The translations under genes and the position numbers were made by a program. Shown here piece after piece: positions 26,370 to 35,006 of a stretch of DNA of 64,000 bases; position 1 is the first letter of the stretch, and each line of letters starts with the position of its first letter. The DNA comes from Rhodanobacter sp. C05 (GTDB lineage Bacteria > Pseudomonadota > Gammaproteobacteria > Xanthomonadales > Rhodanobacteraceae). Location of the stretch: assembly GCF_002001165.1 (NCBI RefSeq), contig NZ_MUNQ01000018.1, positions 1 through 64,000 on the forward strand, read 5' to 3'. The notes beneath the pieces are model-generated. The model was not told the origin of the DNA, made no database searches, and saw only the letters and a program-made list of their open reading frames with translations.

Positions 26370-27758
26370 ATGCTTGCTCGTACGCTCAAGATCATCGCTG
26401 GAACGCTGCTGGTCATCACGCTGATCGCAGCGGTTCTCATCAAGATATTCGCTGGTGAACCACTCACGATCGCCACCAACTCGGTGAGCCGTTCCCTGTG
26501 TGACGCGGCCTTCCTGTCGCAGGTGGATCCCGACCGCCTGTTTGCGGAAGAGCAGTTGCCCAACATGCGCAGCATCGGCTGGGCACTTCACTATCACGTG
26601 GACCGCGAGAAGCATGAGGTCCGTGCCAGCGTGTTGGGTGCCTTCGGCGCCCGCGCGGTCTATCGCGAGGGCCTGGGATGCGTGCTGGTTCATGGGGATG
26701 CCACGTTGCCCGAGGCCGCGGGTTTCAAGGCCGACCCCATCGCCGGTGCTTACGCCGAATCCAGCGTGGTGGAGCCTGCCGACCCGGCGTTGCGCCAGGT
26801 GCTCGATCACGCCTTTGCCGAACCCGATCCGTCGCAGCCGCGACTGACCAAGGCCATCGTCGTGCTGCACGACGGCAAGCTGATGGCGGAGCGCTACGCG
26901 CCTGGCTACGGACCCGACACCCCGATCTGGGGTCATTCGGTATCGAAGTCGATTACCAGTGCGTTGATCGGCATTCTTGTGGAACAGGGCAAGCTGCGCG
27001 TGGATCGGGTCGCGCCGATTGCCGCGTGGGCCTCGCCGCAGGATCCGCATCACGCCATCACCATCGACCAGCTGCTGCGCATGGATAGCGGCCTGCCGTT
27101 CGATGAAACCGATGGCCCGGTCAATCCCATGGCGCGCATGTTTTTTCTGGAAAACGACATGGCCCGCTATGCGGCGACGGTGCCGCTGGACCATCCGCCG
27201 GGCACCGTCTGGGCCTACAGCAACCTCGGTTATGTTTTGCTTGCGCGCATTGCGGTCAACGCGGCCGGTGACGGCGGCGCGGCGGATGCCGAACGCTTCG
27301 TGCGCGAGCAGCTGTTTGCGCCACTTGGCATGCGCCATGCCGTTTTCGAAACCGATCTTGCCGGCACGCCCGTCGGCTCCAGTCATGTCTACGCATCGGC
27401 AAGGGATTTTGCACGATTCGGACAACTCTATCTCGATGATGGCGTGGTCAATGGACGTCGCATCCTTCCCGAAGGATGGGTGGCCTACAGCCACTCGCAA
27501 ACCCTCAAGACCGGCTATGGCGCGGGCTTCTGGACCAATCTGGTGAACGAGGGCAGCGTGCCGGTATGGGATGCACCCTGGGGCATTCCGCAGGCGCCGG
27601 AAGACATGTTCTACGCCCGCGGCGCGTTCGGCCAGTACATCGTCATCGTGCCGTCGGAACATCTGGTGATAGCGCGCCTCGGCATCAGCCTCCATGGAGG
27701 CACCGGTATCGGTGACCTCGTCGCCGGGGTCATCACTGCGCTGCATCACCAGCCGTAG
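26370..27758 (+). CDS. Membrane-anchored beta-lactamase-family serine hydrolase, paralogue 1
   Basis: 462 aa. One N-terminal membrane helix (about 5-27), then a roughly 110-residue extension, then a class C beta-lactamase/DD-peptidase-like domain: nucleophile motif HSVSKS (Ser190, Lys193) and YSN in AYSNLGYVL. Family members include esterases, DD-peptidases and amidases; acylation chemistry is clear, substrate is not. ATG at 26370 has AGGATCGG upstream. A clear paralogue lies at 40397-41767 with the same extension and motifs (ERYAxGxxPDTP). Confidence 0.9.
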   Translation: MLARTLKIIAGTLLVITLIAAVLIKIFAGEPLTIATNSVSRSLCDAAFLSQVDPDRLFAEEQLPNMRSIGWALHYHVDREKHEVRASVLGAFGARAVYREGLGCVLVHGDATLPEAAGFKADPIAGAYAESSVVEPADPALRQVLDHAFAEPDPSQPRLTKAIVVLHDGKLMAERYAPGYGPDTPIWGHSVSKSITSALIGILVEQGKLRVDRVAPIAAWASPQDPHHAITIDQLLRMDSGLPFDETDGPVNPMARMFFLENDMARYAATVPLDHPPGTVWAYSNLGYVLLARIAVNAAGDGGAADAERFVREQLFAPLGMRHAVFETDLAGTPVGSSHVYASARDFARFGQLYLDDGVVNGRRILPEGWVAYSHSQTLKTGYGAGFWTNLVNEGSVPVWDAPWGIPQAPEDMFYARGAFGQYIVIVPSEHLVIARLGISLHGGTGIGDLVAGVITALHHQP

Positions 27759-27836
27759 CGTAACCACAGTGAGGGAGCTTTCTTCTCTGCGAGGATGAGC
27801 ATCCACTGCTGCCGCTGTGCGCGACCACGCCATCGG

Positions 27837-28046
27837 TCACTGTTTGTGCAATTCGCCGCTGCCAATGCCGAGGCACAGACGTAGCGTCAACACGCTCCGG
27901 CGCACAAGCGTGGAAGACTGGCTCTGCGATTCGTTATCAGAAGGCACTGATGCCGGAGGCGCGGGCATGGACGACAATCGTCGTGCGAGCCGCCAGTCAG
28001 TGAGATGGCCGTGCAGAAACAGCAGGTCGGTCCAGAGGGAACTCAT
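27837..28046 (-). CDS. Possible small protein downstream of a GST gene
   Basis: 69 aa, starts MSSLWTDLLFLHGHLTD with CCAAGGCAACCAAG before the ATG (AAGG about 8 nt away). It lies 76 bp downstream of the GST gene on the same strand. The N-terminal 25 residues look like a real amphipathic segment; the rest is low-complexity Ser/Arg. I cannot name a family, and it could be a chance frame. Confidence 0.4.
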   Translation of the reverse strand: MSSLWTDLLFLHGHLTDWRLARRLSSMPAPPASVPSDNESQSQSSTLVRRSVLTLRLCLGIGSGELHKQ

Positions 28047-28122
28047 CTTGGTTGCCTTGGGGTGGGTAGGGGCGGCGGCAGCCGTGGTCGCATGCCGCGG
28101 CTTTGGCTGCGCGTCGTGTTGA

Positions 28123-28740
28123 TCAGTCTTTCGTGTCGCCGCTGAGTGTCGTCGCGTGCATCGATGGTCGCGCGCAGAACTCGTCGTACCAGGACGACAG
28201 GCGTGGTCGTGCTTCCCGGAAAGCATAAACATCGCGGAATTCGATCCAGCTCAGGGTGGTGGCCAGGGCGATGGCGCCGATATCGATGGCATCGCTTGCG
28301 ATCATTTCCCGTTCCAGGAAATCGCAGGCGGCGATCACCTTCTGCAGCTGTCCATCCCGCATCGTCGGCCAGCGCAGCGATTCGGGGCGCCGCTCGGCCT
28401 CCCATCGCACGGCGATGCCCGCATCTGCCATGCCCTGTGCAAGTGCCTGCCATTGCAGTGCTCGGTAGCGCCGTTTCGGATCGACAGGGACCAGCTTCGG
28501 ATGTCCACCCAGGTTGTCCAGGTAGTCGCAGATCACGCTCGAGTCGAACAGCACCTGCCCGTCGTCACACAGCAGTACCGGCACTTTGCCCAACGGGTTG
28601 AGCGCGAACACTTCCACGTTTCGCCACGTCGGGCTGGTCTCGTGATGGATGATTTCCACCGATCCGGCGAGGCCGAGTTCATGGGCGGCGACGAGCACCT
28701 TGCGGGCATAGGGGGAGTGCGTCTGATACAGGAGTTTCAT
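28123..28740 (-). CDS. Glutathione S-transferase family protein
   Basis: 205 aa. N-terminal thioredoxin-like domain begins MKLLYQTHSPYARKVLVAA (Ser9 near the catalytic position), cis-Pro segment GKVPVLLCDDGQVLFDSSVI, helical C-terminal domain ending 'RLSSWYDEFCARPSM'. This 'SPYARKV' type is common in proteobacteria as YibF-like GSTs. ATG at 28740 is taken since the domain starts there. It ends a same-strand series with the PLP enzyme gene (28781-29728) 40 bp upstream, so the two are likely one operon. Confidence 0.92.
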   Translation of the reverse strand: MKLLYQTHSPYARKVLVAAHELGLAGSVEIIHHETSPTWRNVEVFALNPLGKVPVLLCDDGQVLFDSSVICDYLDNLGGHPKLVPVDPKRRYRALQWQALAQGMADAGIAVRWEAERRPESLRWPTMRDGQLQKVIAACDFLEREMIASDAIDIGAIALATTLSWIEFRDVYAFREARPRLSSWYDEFCARPSMHATTLSGDTKD

Positions 28741-28780
28741 GGATGGGTTTTGCCTTGGAGAGGGAATGCTGTGGACGATG

Positions 28781-29728
28781 TCAACGTGTGGCCAGCAGCC
28801 GGTCACGCAGGTCGAGCGGGATGTTTCCACCGCTGAGGATGGTGGCGACGCGCCGGCCCGCGTAGCGCTGACGGTCAGCCAGGATCGCAGCGAGACCGGT
28901 CGCGCCGGCGGATTCCGTCAGGCGATCGAGATATCGGTAAGCAAGTCGCATGGCATCGAAAATATCCTGCTCGGACACGGCGACGGCGTCGTCGCAGCAG
29001 GCGCGCAGATCGGCCAGCGTGGATGCGATCGGCACACGGACCGCGATGCCGTCGGCGATGGTTTCCGCATGATCGGTTTCGACGACATGTCCGGACTCGA
29101 GCGAAAGCTTCATCGCCGGGGCGTTACGCGCCACCACCGCGATGATTTCAATGTGCGGCGCAAGCTCGCGCAAAACCGTGCCGACGCCGGCAAGCAGTGC
29201 ACCGTTGCCCAAGGGCAGCACGATCACATCGAAGTTTGTGTCCCGCAGCAATTCCAGCGCGATCGTGCCTGCGCCTTCGGCAAGCGCTGGATCGACGCCA
29301 TCCTCGACGAAGCGCAGGCCATGCGCGGATGCATGGCGTCGAGCGGCTGCCTTGGCCGCATCGAAATCGACACCGGCGAGATGGACGTCCGCACCGAATC
29401 GGCGCATCGCGTCGACCTTGACGTTGTTGGCGTTTTTCGCCGCAAAAACGGTGCAGGGATGACCGCGACGTACTGCTGCCCGCGCAAGCCCTTGTCCGAA
29501 ATTGCCTGCCGAGGCGCAAACGAGACCTTGCGCTTCCAGCAGGCTGGTTGCGCAGAACAATTCGGTGCCACGACCCTTGAAAGAGCCAATCGGGTTGCCC
29601 AGTTCGACCTTGGCCAGCACCTGGCAACCCAGCTGCGTATCGAGCTGGCTGTCAGAAGCGATAGGTGAGTCGAGGAATACCGGATCGATGTGACGCGATG
29701 CGGCGAGGATATGCGCGAGGTCGAGCAT
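28781..29728 (-). CDS. PLP-dependent threonine dehydratase/serine racemase-like enzyme
   Basis: 315 aa, fold type II PLP enzyme. The cofactor lysine is in IGSFKGRGTE; 'SAGNFGQGLA' is the substrate loop, LPLGNGALLAGVGT is the phosphate-binding glycine loop, and 'ILSGGNI' lies near the C-terminus. Typical reactions are deamination of Thr/Ser or racemisation. No ACT regulatory domain is present, so it resembles catabolic or racemase types. The divergent Lrp/AsnC gene starts 135 bp away, which suggests amino-acid-responsive control. Confidence 0.88.
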   Translation of the reverse strand: MLDLAHILAASRHIDPVFLDSPIASDSQLDTQLGCQVLAKVELGNPIGSFKGRGTELFCATSLLEAQGLVCASAGNFGQGLARAAVRRGHPCTVFAAKNANNVKVDAMRRFGADVHLAGVDFDAAKAAARRHASAHGLRFVEDGVDPALAEGAGTIALELLRDTNFDVIVLPLGNGALLAGVGTVLRELAPHIEIIAVVARNAPAMKLSLESGHVVETDHAETIADGIAVRVPIASTLADLRACCDDAVAVSEQDIFDAMRLAYRYLDRLTESAGATGLAAILADRQRYAGRRVATILSGGNIPLDLRDRLLATR

Positions 29729-29862
29729 GGATTCAGTACCGGAGGGGCGGGGTGCGAGGTGGGCTGATCGATGACCTATGCTAGGGTTCGGCCGCGCGGC
29801 GTTGCCGCATCTCTGGCCACTTCTGTGGGTTTTCTCCCTGACATGCGGGACTCGTACGCCTG

Positions 29863-30342
29863 ATGCCGCCGGAACTCGACAAATTCGATCGCGGAATACT
29901 CGCGATACTCCAGCGCGATGCGCGGCGCTCGGCCGAATTGATCGGCACGGCCATCGGCCTGTCGGCATCGGCGGTGCAGCGACGGATCGCGCGTTTGCGC
30001 GAGGAAGCAGTGATCACCGCGGAGGTGGCCATCGTCGATTCGCGAATCGTCGGACGCCCGCTGACCCTGATCGTCGATGTCGAGGTGGAGCGGGAGCGTC
30101 CCGAACTGCTGGTGAGCCTGAAACACTGGATCGCCAGGGAGCCCGCCATCCAGGAGGCGTGGTACGTGACGGGAGAGGGCGATTACGTCCTGATCGTCAC
30201 GGCGTGCGATGTCGACGACTACGATGCGCTCATGAAAAGACTGCTCGCGGAGAACGCCAACGTGCGGCGCTTCCAGACACGGGTGGCACTTGGCACCCTG
30301 AAGCGCGGGCAGCTTGTTCCGATAGAACCGGTATCCGGGTAG
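29863..30342 (+). CDS. Lrp/AsnC-family regulator
   Basis: 159 aa. N-terminal HTH: LDKFDRGILAILQRDARRSAELIGTA and LSASAVQRRIARLREEAVI; C-terminal RAM/ACT-like ligand domain with 'YVTGEGDYVLIVTACDVDDYDAL'. It is divergent from the PLP enzyme gene and probably regulates it in response to an amino acid. ATG at 29863 follows a weak ribosome site. Lone regulators of this kind usually act on the gene opposite. Confidence 0.92.
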   Translation: MPPELDKFDRGILAILQRDARRSAELIGTAIGLSASAVQRRIARLREEAVITAEVAIVDSRIVGRPLTLIVDVEVERERPELLVSLKHWIAREPAIQEAWYVTGEGDYVLIVTACDVDDYDALMKRLLAENANVRRFQTRVALGTLKRGQLVPIEPVSG

Positions 30343-30463
30343 CTCTGGAGTACGGGTTGGAGCCGGGAGACTTGTCGGCAGTGAACGCGTCCACCACTGC
30401 TGACACGATGTTGTCAGCAGCCCTGCGTCAGGCTAAGCGCATCTCTTGTCGCCGAGCCTGTTC

Positions 30464-31210
30464 ATGTCCTCATCGAGCCTCACCCTGTACGCCACCCGCG
30501 CCGGCTTCGGGTTGCCCGACACCAGCCCGTTCGTGATCAAGACCGAAGTGCAGCTGCAGATGGCCGGTCTGGCCTATGACAGGGCATCAACCATTCCACC
30601 GCAGGCACCGAATGGCAAGCTGCCCTTCATCAATGACCACGACGAGATAGTGAGCGATTCCACCTTTATCCGTGCGCATATCGAGCGCAAGTACGGCGTG
30701 GATCTGGACGAGGGGCTGGACGCGCGCCAGCGTGCGGAATCCTGGGCGATCGAGCGCCTGCTCGAGGACCATCTCTACTTCGCCATGGTCTGGTTCCGCT
30801 GGATCGACCCGGAGAATTTCGCCAAGGGACCGGCGCATTTCGCCGATGGTGCGCCCGAAGCGGAACGTGCGCAGCTGCGTAACGACATGCAGGCACGCAA
30901 GGCTGTCGAGCTGCATGCACAGGGGATGGGCCGGCACACGCCTGCGCGGATCGCCGAGTTGGGTGCACGCTCGATCGACACGCTGGCGCAACTGCTGGGC
31001 GACAAGACTTATCTCATGCGCGAATCGCCCGGTGCTGTCGATGCGACAGCGTTTGGCGTGCTCGCTGCCGTACTCACGCCTTTCTTCGACACACCGTTGC
31101 GCCGGACAGTGGACGGTCATCCGAACCTGGTTGCCTACGTCGCACGCATGATGCAGCACTACTATCCGGAACACGCATGGGACTTGCCGAAGCCTGATGG
31201 CAGGTTCTGA
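30464..31210 (+). CDS. Glutathione S-transferase-like protein (metaxin/Tom37-type)
   Basis: 248 aa from ATG 30464 (MSSSSLTLYATRAGFGLPDTS); an in-frame TTG lies 6 codons upstream. The N-terminal half has the 'NGKLPFINDHDEIVSDSTFI' segment of GST folds, and the C-terminal half is helical with 'LMRESPGAVDATAFGVLAAVL'. This layout is the failed-axon-connection/metaxin-like GST group, not classical detoxifying GSTs. No catalytic residue can be assigned. Third GST-like gene within 6 kb; not close in sequence to the other two. Confidence 0.88.
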   Translation: MSSSSLTLYATRAGFGLPDTSPFVIKTEVQLQMAGLAYDRASTIPPQAPNGKLPFINDHDEIVSDSTFIRAHIERKYGVDLDEGLDARQRAESWAIERLLEDHLYFAMVWFRWIDPENFAKGPAHFADGAPEAERAQLRNDMQARKAVELHAQGMGRHTPARIAELGARSIDTLAQLLGDKTYLMRESPGAVDATAFGVLAAVLTPFFDTPLRRTVDGHPNLVAYVARMMQHYYPEHAWDLPKPDGRF

Positions 31211-31266
31211 CGCACGCGATCCTGCTCGGCTGCCCGCCCCTTCCTGAGTATGCAGCCGGCTTGGAC

Positions 31267-31289
31267 CCCGGCGGCGTATCGCCGCCGGG
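31267..31289. terminator. Possible bidirectional transcription stop
   Basis: Perfect 10-bp GC hairpin CCCGGCGGCG-TAT-CGCCGCCGGG between the convergent GST-like and membrane protein genes. No U-tract follows in either direction, so it may need Rho or simply protect 3' ends. Confidence 0.4.
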
Positions 31290-31299
31290 TGCACGCAGC

Positions 31300-32088
31300 C
31301 TACGGCATCGTCTGCAAGGCGGAATGAGATGGGCCATCTGCTGCGTTCACTGATGGCTGACCACTGCTCCGATCATGCATGAGCAGCGCCGCTGCGGCGA
31401 CATTCCAGGTCAGCTGCGCCACCAGCACGCTGAGCAGGGAAGTCATGGTCATGTACGTCGCCGACCCGGCGATCAGGGCGATGACCAGCAGGCTCGACAG
31501 CACGCCGACCACACCAGCCGCGCGATGGAATCCACGCTCCTGCACCAGTGCAGCCGACCAGGCCAGCGTGCCGGCGGCCTGCAGCAGCCAGCCCAGCTTC
31601 GCCATGTCGTTGAGCGCAACGCCGGCGTAGCGGATCAAGTCGTAGGCAAAGGCGACGCGCTCGGGCGTGGCGGTGATCGCATCCATCGCGATATGCGTGG
31701 TCACGAAGCCATCGGTGATCGTCGCGCCGACCATGGCAATGCAGCCGATCAGGTAAGCCGTCAGGCCAGCCAGTACCAGCGGCCGCTGCAGCCCCAGTCG
31801 CTGCGACAGACTGGCGTAACCGAACGCGAAGGCGCAGACGCTGGCGATGGCCACGGCGTGTACCACCTCCTTCAGCATTTGCAGCCTCGCGATGCCCTGC
31901 AGAATTTCCAGCGGATTGTTACCACCGCCGCTGCGGTCGAGCGCAACGAAAATCGTCGACACCACGGCGGCTGTGGCGATGGCGATACCCGCGGTGCGGG
32001 TGCGCGGCATGAATGGGTCAGTGGGTATCGCGGCAGCATGGAGCATCGCGGTCATTCCTTCAGGGTCGTGCATGGCGGGTATCGTCAT
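31300..32088 (-). CDS. Multi-helix membrane protein of unknown function
   Basis: 262 aa, about seven hydrophobic segments. Small polar N-terminus, then 'TAGIAIATAAVVSTIFVALD' as helix 1, a loop 'RSGGGNNPLEILQG', and a long helical core with charged C-terminus. Start uncertain: ATG at 32088, 32073 or 32055 all in frame; 32055 has AAGGA directly before it but too close. No family named with confidence; general fold resembles DUF4386-type proteins only loosely. Confidence 0.72.
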   Translation of the reverse strand: MTIPAMHDPEGMTAMLHAAAIPTDPFMPRTRTAGIAIATAAVVSTIFVALDRSGGGNNPLEILQGIARLQMLKEVVHAVAIASVCAFAFGYASLSQRLGLQRPLVLAGLTAYLIGCIAMVGATITDGFVTTHIAMDAITATPERVAFAYDLIRYAGVALNDMAKLGWLLQAAGTLAWSAALVQERGFHRAAGVVGVLSSLLVIALIAGSATYMTMTSLLSVLVAQLTWNVAAAALLMHDRSSGQPSVNAADGPSHSALQTMP

Positions 32089-32312
32089 GCTGGCCGACAC
32101 GCTAGCGGCTCTGTCTTTTGGCAATGTCTCGGGCACGTAAAGATTTGCATACCGCGGATTGGAGCCTGTGCCCGTCGGGCTGCGAGGTGATGCGGTTTCT
32201 ACATAAAACTTTACAAAGCGCTTGTCCGGGCTGAACGGTCGCCAGCCACGCTGTACCTGTCCGCGGATCACATTGACGCGGCGATCCCCCACTTCAAGCA
32301 CAGGTGACAGCC

Positions 32313-32888
32313 ATGAAAGACACGACAGCAACGACATCGACCCGGGGTTCATCCCGCGGCCCGAACTGGAAAGCCACGCTGCTGCGCAGCTTCGCACTGA
32401 CCGCTGCGCTTGCGGTTGGCTCGACGGCGGTGTACCTGACGGTGGCGAGCTCCGCGCGCGCGGTCAGTGCCACTTCTACGGACCATAGCGCTTCCTTCTT
32501 GCAGCGGATGCATGGTGGCGCCCATTCGAACCAAGATCTGCACGCTCATTTCGACAAGGTACTCACCGAGGCTGGAGCCAGCGATGCGCAGAAACGGCAG
32601 ATTCAGACCATCATCAAGCAGGCCATGACCGCCGAGCATGCCGACATGCAGGACTATCACGCCTCGGTGGGCCACCTGAAGAGCCTGCTTGCCGCCGACC
32701 CGATCGACGATGCAGCCATCGCTACCCTGCGTACCGGGCAGGATCGTCTGGTGCTTTCAGCAAGCCGCCGCCTGTCGGATACTGCGGTCACGATCGCCCG
32801 TGTCCTGACGCCTGCGCAGCGTGTGAAACTGGGCGCGGAGATCGACCGGATGATGGCGTCGCATGAAGAGCAGCATCACGCCATGTGA
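32313..32888 (+). CDS. Spy/CpxP-like periplasmic chaperone
   Basis: 191 aa. N-terminal signal anchor (about 20-45) exports a helical His-rich domain. The mature part shows the LTxxQ-family pattern: 'VLTEAGASDAQKRQIQTIIKQAMTAEHADM' and 'VLTPAQRVKLGAEIDRMMASHEEQHH', the second repeat with the classical L-T-P-A-Q-R. ATG at 32313 has AGGTGA upstream. It sits just before an OmpR-type regulator and kinase, matching the cpxP-cpxR-cpxA theme; it may bind misfolded proteins and damp the kinase. Confidence 0.87.
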   Translation: MKDTTATTSTRGSSRGPNWKATLLRSFALTAALAVGSTAVYLTVASSARAVSATSTDHSASFLQRMHGGAHSNQDLHAHFDKVLTEAGASDAQKRQIQTIIKQAMTAEHADMQDYHASVGHLKSLLAADPIDDAAIATLRTGQDRLVLSASRRLSDTAVTIARVLTPAQRVKLGAEIDRMMASHEEQHHAM

Positions 32889-32906
32889 TGGCCCGCTCTA
32901 TGATCA

Positions 32907-32935
32907 CAGCTGCCGTCACTCCGTGGCGGCAGCTG
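32907..32935. promoter_or_regulatory. Stem-loop between spy-like and regulator genes
   Basis: Perfect 9-bp stem CAGCTGCCG / CGGCAGCTG, loop of 11, between the chaperone stop and the likely regulator start. No U-tract, so it may lower rather than stop read-through. Confidence 0.4.
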
Positions 32936-32949
32936 CATCCATCACTCCA

Positions 32950-33660
32950 GTGAGCCTGCCGGTGTCCCAACGTATCCTGATCATCGACGACGACGAGCGC
33001 CTGTGCGGGATGCTGGAGCAGTATCTGTCACAGGCCGGCTACCAGGTCACATCCCGGCATACCGCCAGCGATGCCCTGGCCGAACAACGACGTGCCCCAC
33101 CCGACGCGATCATCCTCGACCTGATGCTGCCTGATGCGAGTGGTCTGGATGTATGCACCCAGCTGCGCGAATCCACCGGCGTGCCGATCATCATGCTCAC
33201 CGCACGGGGCGAGGCCACCGATCGTGTGGTCGGCCTGGAACTGGGTGCGGATGACTATCTGCCCAAGCCCTTCGATCCGCGCGAACTGCTTGCCAGGCTG
33301 CGCACGGTTCTTCGCCGCGGTACGGCAAAGATCAACCCGGTCCTGCGCTTCGGCCGGTTGGAGATCGACTGCGAGGCGCGCCAGGTTCGTCTGGATGGGC
33401 AAGGCCGCAGTCTCACCAGTTACCAGTTCGACATCCTGCTGGCATTGGCCGAGCGGGCCGGTCGCGTGGTCAGCCGCAACCAGTTGCTCGATTGCGTGGC
33501 TGGTCGCGCACTGGATGCGTTCGACCGCACCATCGACGTGCATATCTCCAACATCCGGGCCGCTATCGAGGATCAGCCCAAGCAGCCCAAGCGGATCCTC
33601 ACCTTGCGCGGAGTCGGCTATCTGTTCACCCGCGTGCAGGACGATGGTGCTTCGCTGTGA
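32950..33660 (+). CDS. OmpR-family response regulator (CpxR-like)
   Basis: 236 aa from GTG 32950 (MSLPVSQRILIID); GTG 32962 and ATG 32863 are also in frame, the last overlapping the upstream gene. Receiver domain: IDDDE at the N-terminus, phospho-acceptor Asp57 in IILDLMLP, Lys in DYLPKPFDP. The C-terminal winged helix has 'LTSYQFDILLALAERAGRVVSR' and 'FDRTIDVHISNIRAAIED'. Its stop overlaps the kinase GTG (GTGA). Order chaperone-regulator-kinase is that of an envelope stress system. Confidence 0.93.
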   Translation: MSLPVSQRILIIDDDERLCGMLEQYLSQAGYQVTSRHTASDALAEQRRAPPDAIILDLMLPDASGLDVCTQLRESTGVPIIMLTARGEATDRVVGLELGADDYLPKPFDPRELLARLRTVLRRGTAKINPVLRFGRLEIDCEARQVRLDGQGRSLTSYQFDILLALAERAGRVVSRNQLLDCVAGRALDAFDRTIDVHISNIRAAIEDQPKQPKRILTLRGVGYLFTRVQDDGASL

Positions 33661-34922
33661 TCCAGCGCCTGTATGTACGTATTTACCTGACCACCCTGGC
33701 GTCGCTGGTGGTGGTCGTCATTCTTTTCGCGTTGCTGTGGCAATTCACCGCCGAGCGTGCTGCCAGCACGGATCACGACCTTTTCATCGGCGCGCTGGCC
33801 AGCCAGGCGTTGCCGCAAGGTGGTAATGCCGAGGCGTTGCAGGTAGCGCTGACCCGGCTGGTGGTGCCGCCGATCGAAGGGCTGGCGCTGTATGACCGGC
33901 AGGGTGTCCGTCTGGCCAGTGCGGGCAATCAGGCTGGCATCAGCAGCCCTGCCGTGGTCGAGCAGAGCAAGCCAGGCCACGGCATGTCCGTGGCACGGCT
34001 GATCCGTCTCGACGACGGTCGCGTGATCGTTGCCCGCACGCATACCGATTCGCTGCAAGTGCATCTCGGCGGACTCGCCCTGATCGGTCTGATTGCACTG
34101 GCCGTTGCGCTGGGTACCTATCCGGTGGTGCGCCGGCTGACGCGGCGGCTGGAGGCGCTGGCCAGCGATGTCGATCGTTTCGGTGCTGGCGACCTGACGG
34201 TCCGCGCCCCCGTGTCCGGCCAGGACGAAGTGTCGAGTCTGGCCTCCAGCTTCAACGGCATGGCTGATCGTGTCGCGAAATTGCTCGAGGCGCACAGCCG
34301 CATGCTGGTCAACGCCTCGCACGAACTGCGTTCGCCGCTGGCCCGCGTGCGACTGGCGCTGGAGCTTTACGAGACAACACCTCGTGTCGAGCTGTTGCAG
34401 GGCATGCGCCAGGATTGCGCCGAGCTCGGCGAGCAGATCGAGGAGATCCTGCTGGCCAGCAAGCTGGATGCCGTCGATACCGCATTACCGCAGGACACGC
34501 TGGATCTGGCCGTGCTGGTGGCGGAAGAAAGCTCGCGGCTCGGTATCGCGTTCGAGGTTGTTCACGCAGAAGTCCGCGGTGACGCGCGGCTGTTGCGCCG
34601 GCTGATCCGCAACCTGCTCGAAAACGCGCTGAAATACGGCGGCCAGGGTGTGGACGCCCAGCTTGGCGTGGACGACGGCGGCAGCCGCATGCTGCAGATC
34701 AGCGATCGTGGGCCGGGCATTGCCGAGGCCGAGCGCGAACGCATCTTCGAGCCGTTCTATCGCCCCGCCAACAATGCAGAAACCGGCAGCGGCTGGGGGC
34801 TGGGGCTGGCCTTGGTCAGGCAGATCGCGGACCACCACCACGGCAGTGTTCGTTGCCTGGCGCGCGCGGGCGGTGGTTGCGTATTCGAATTGACACTGCC
34901 TGCGCCGGATGAAGCAGTCTGA
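33657..34922 (+). CDS. Envelope-stress sensor histidine kinase (CpxA-like)
   Basis: 421 aa. Membrane helices near 10-30 and 138-155 flank a periplasmic domain of about 105 residues; a HAMP domain (155-208) precedes the dimerisation domain with H-box NASHELRSPLARVRL (His222). The catalytic domain has N-box NLLENALKYGG, G1 ISDRGPGIAEAE, F-box FEPFYRP and G2 SGWGLGLALV. GTG at 33657 overlaps the stop of the regulator. The H-box reads HELRSP, an accepted variant of HELRTP that CpxA also has. Confidence 0.93.
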   Translation: MIQRLYVRIYLTTLASLVVVVILFALLWQFTAERAASTDHDLFIGALASQALPQGGNAEALQVALTRLVVPPIEGLALYDRQGVRLASAGNQAGISSPAVVEQSKPGHGMSVARLIRLDDGRVIVARTHTDSLQVHLGGLALIGLIALAVALGTYPVVRRLTRRLEALASDVDRFGAGDLTVRAPVSGQDEVSSLASSFNGMADRVAKLLEAHSRMLVNASHELRSPLARVRLALELYETTPRVELLQGMRQDCAELGEQIEEILLASKLDAVDTALPQDTLDLAVLVAEESSRLGIAFEVVHAEVRGDARLLRRLIRNLLENALKYGGQGVDAQLGVDDGGSRMLQISDRGPGIAEAERERIFEPFYRPANNAETGSGWGLGLALVRQIADHHHGSVRCLARAGGGCVFELTLPAPDEAV

Positions 34923-34937
34923 GCATCCACCTTGAAT

Positions 34938-34959
34938 CCTCTCCCCCTTCGGGGAGAGG
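34938..34959. terminator. Possible transcription stop after the kinase gene
   Basis: 9-bp stem CCTCTCCCC / GGGGAGAGG with a 4-nt loop, 15 bp after the kinase stop and 48 bp before the isoamylase stop. No U-tract. Such CCTCTCCCC hairpins recur in Xanthomonadales intergenic DNA. Confidence 0.45.
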
Positions 34960-35006
34960 GCAGGGTCATGGACGATGCTCGCGCCGCGCTCCGGTGTCTC
35001 AGCCGA

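Noticed and set aside
26352-27833. 493-codon open frame on the minus strand
   Set aside because: Antisense shadow of the serine hydrolase gene.
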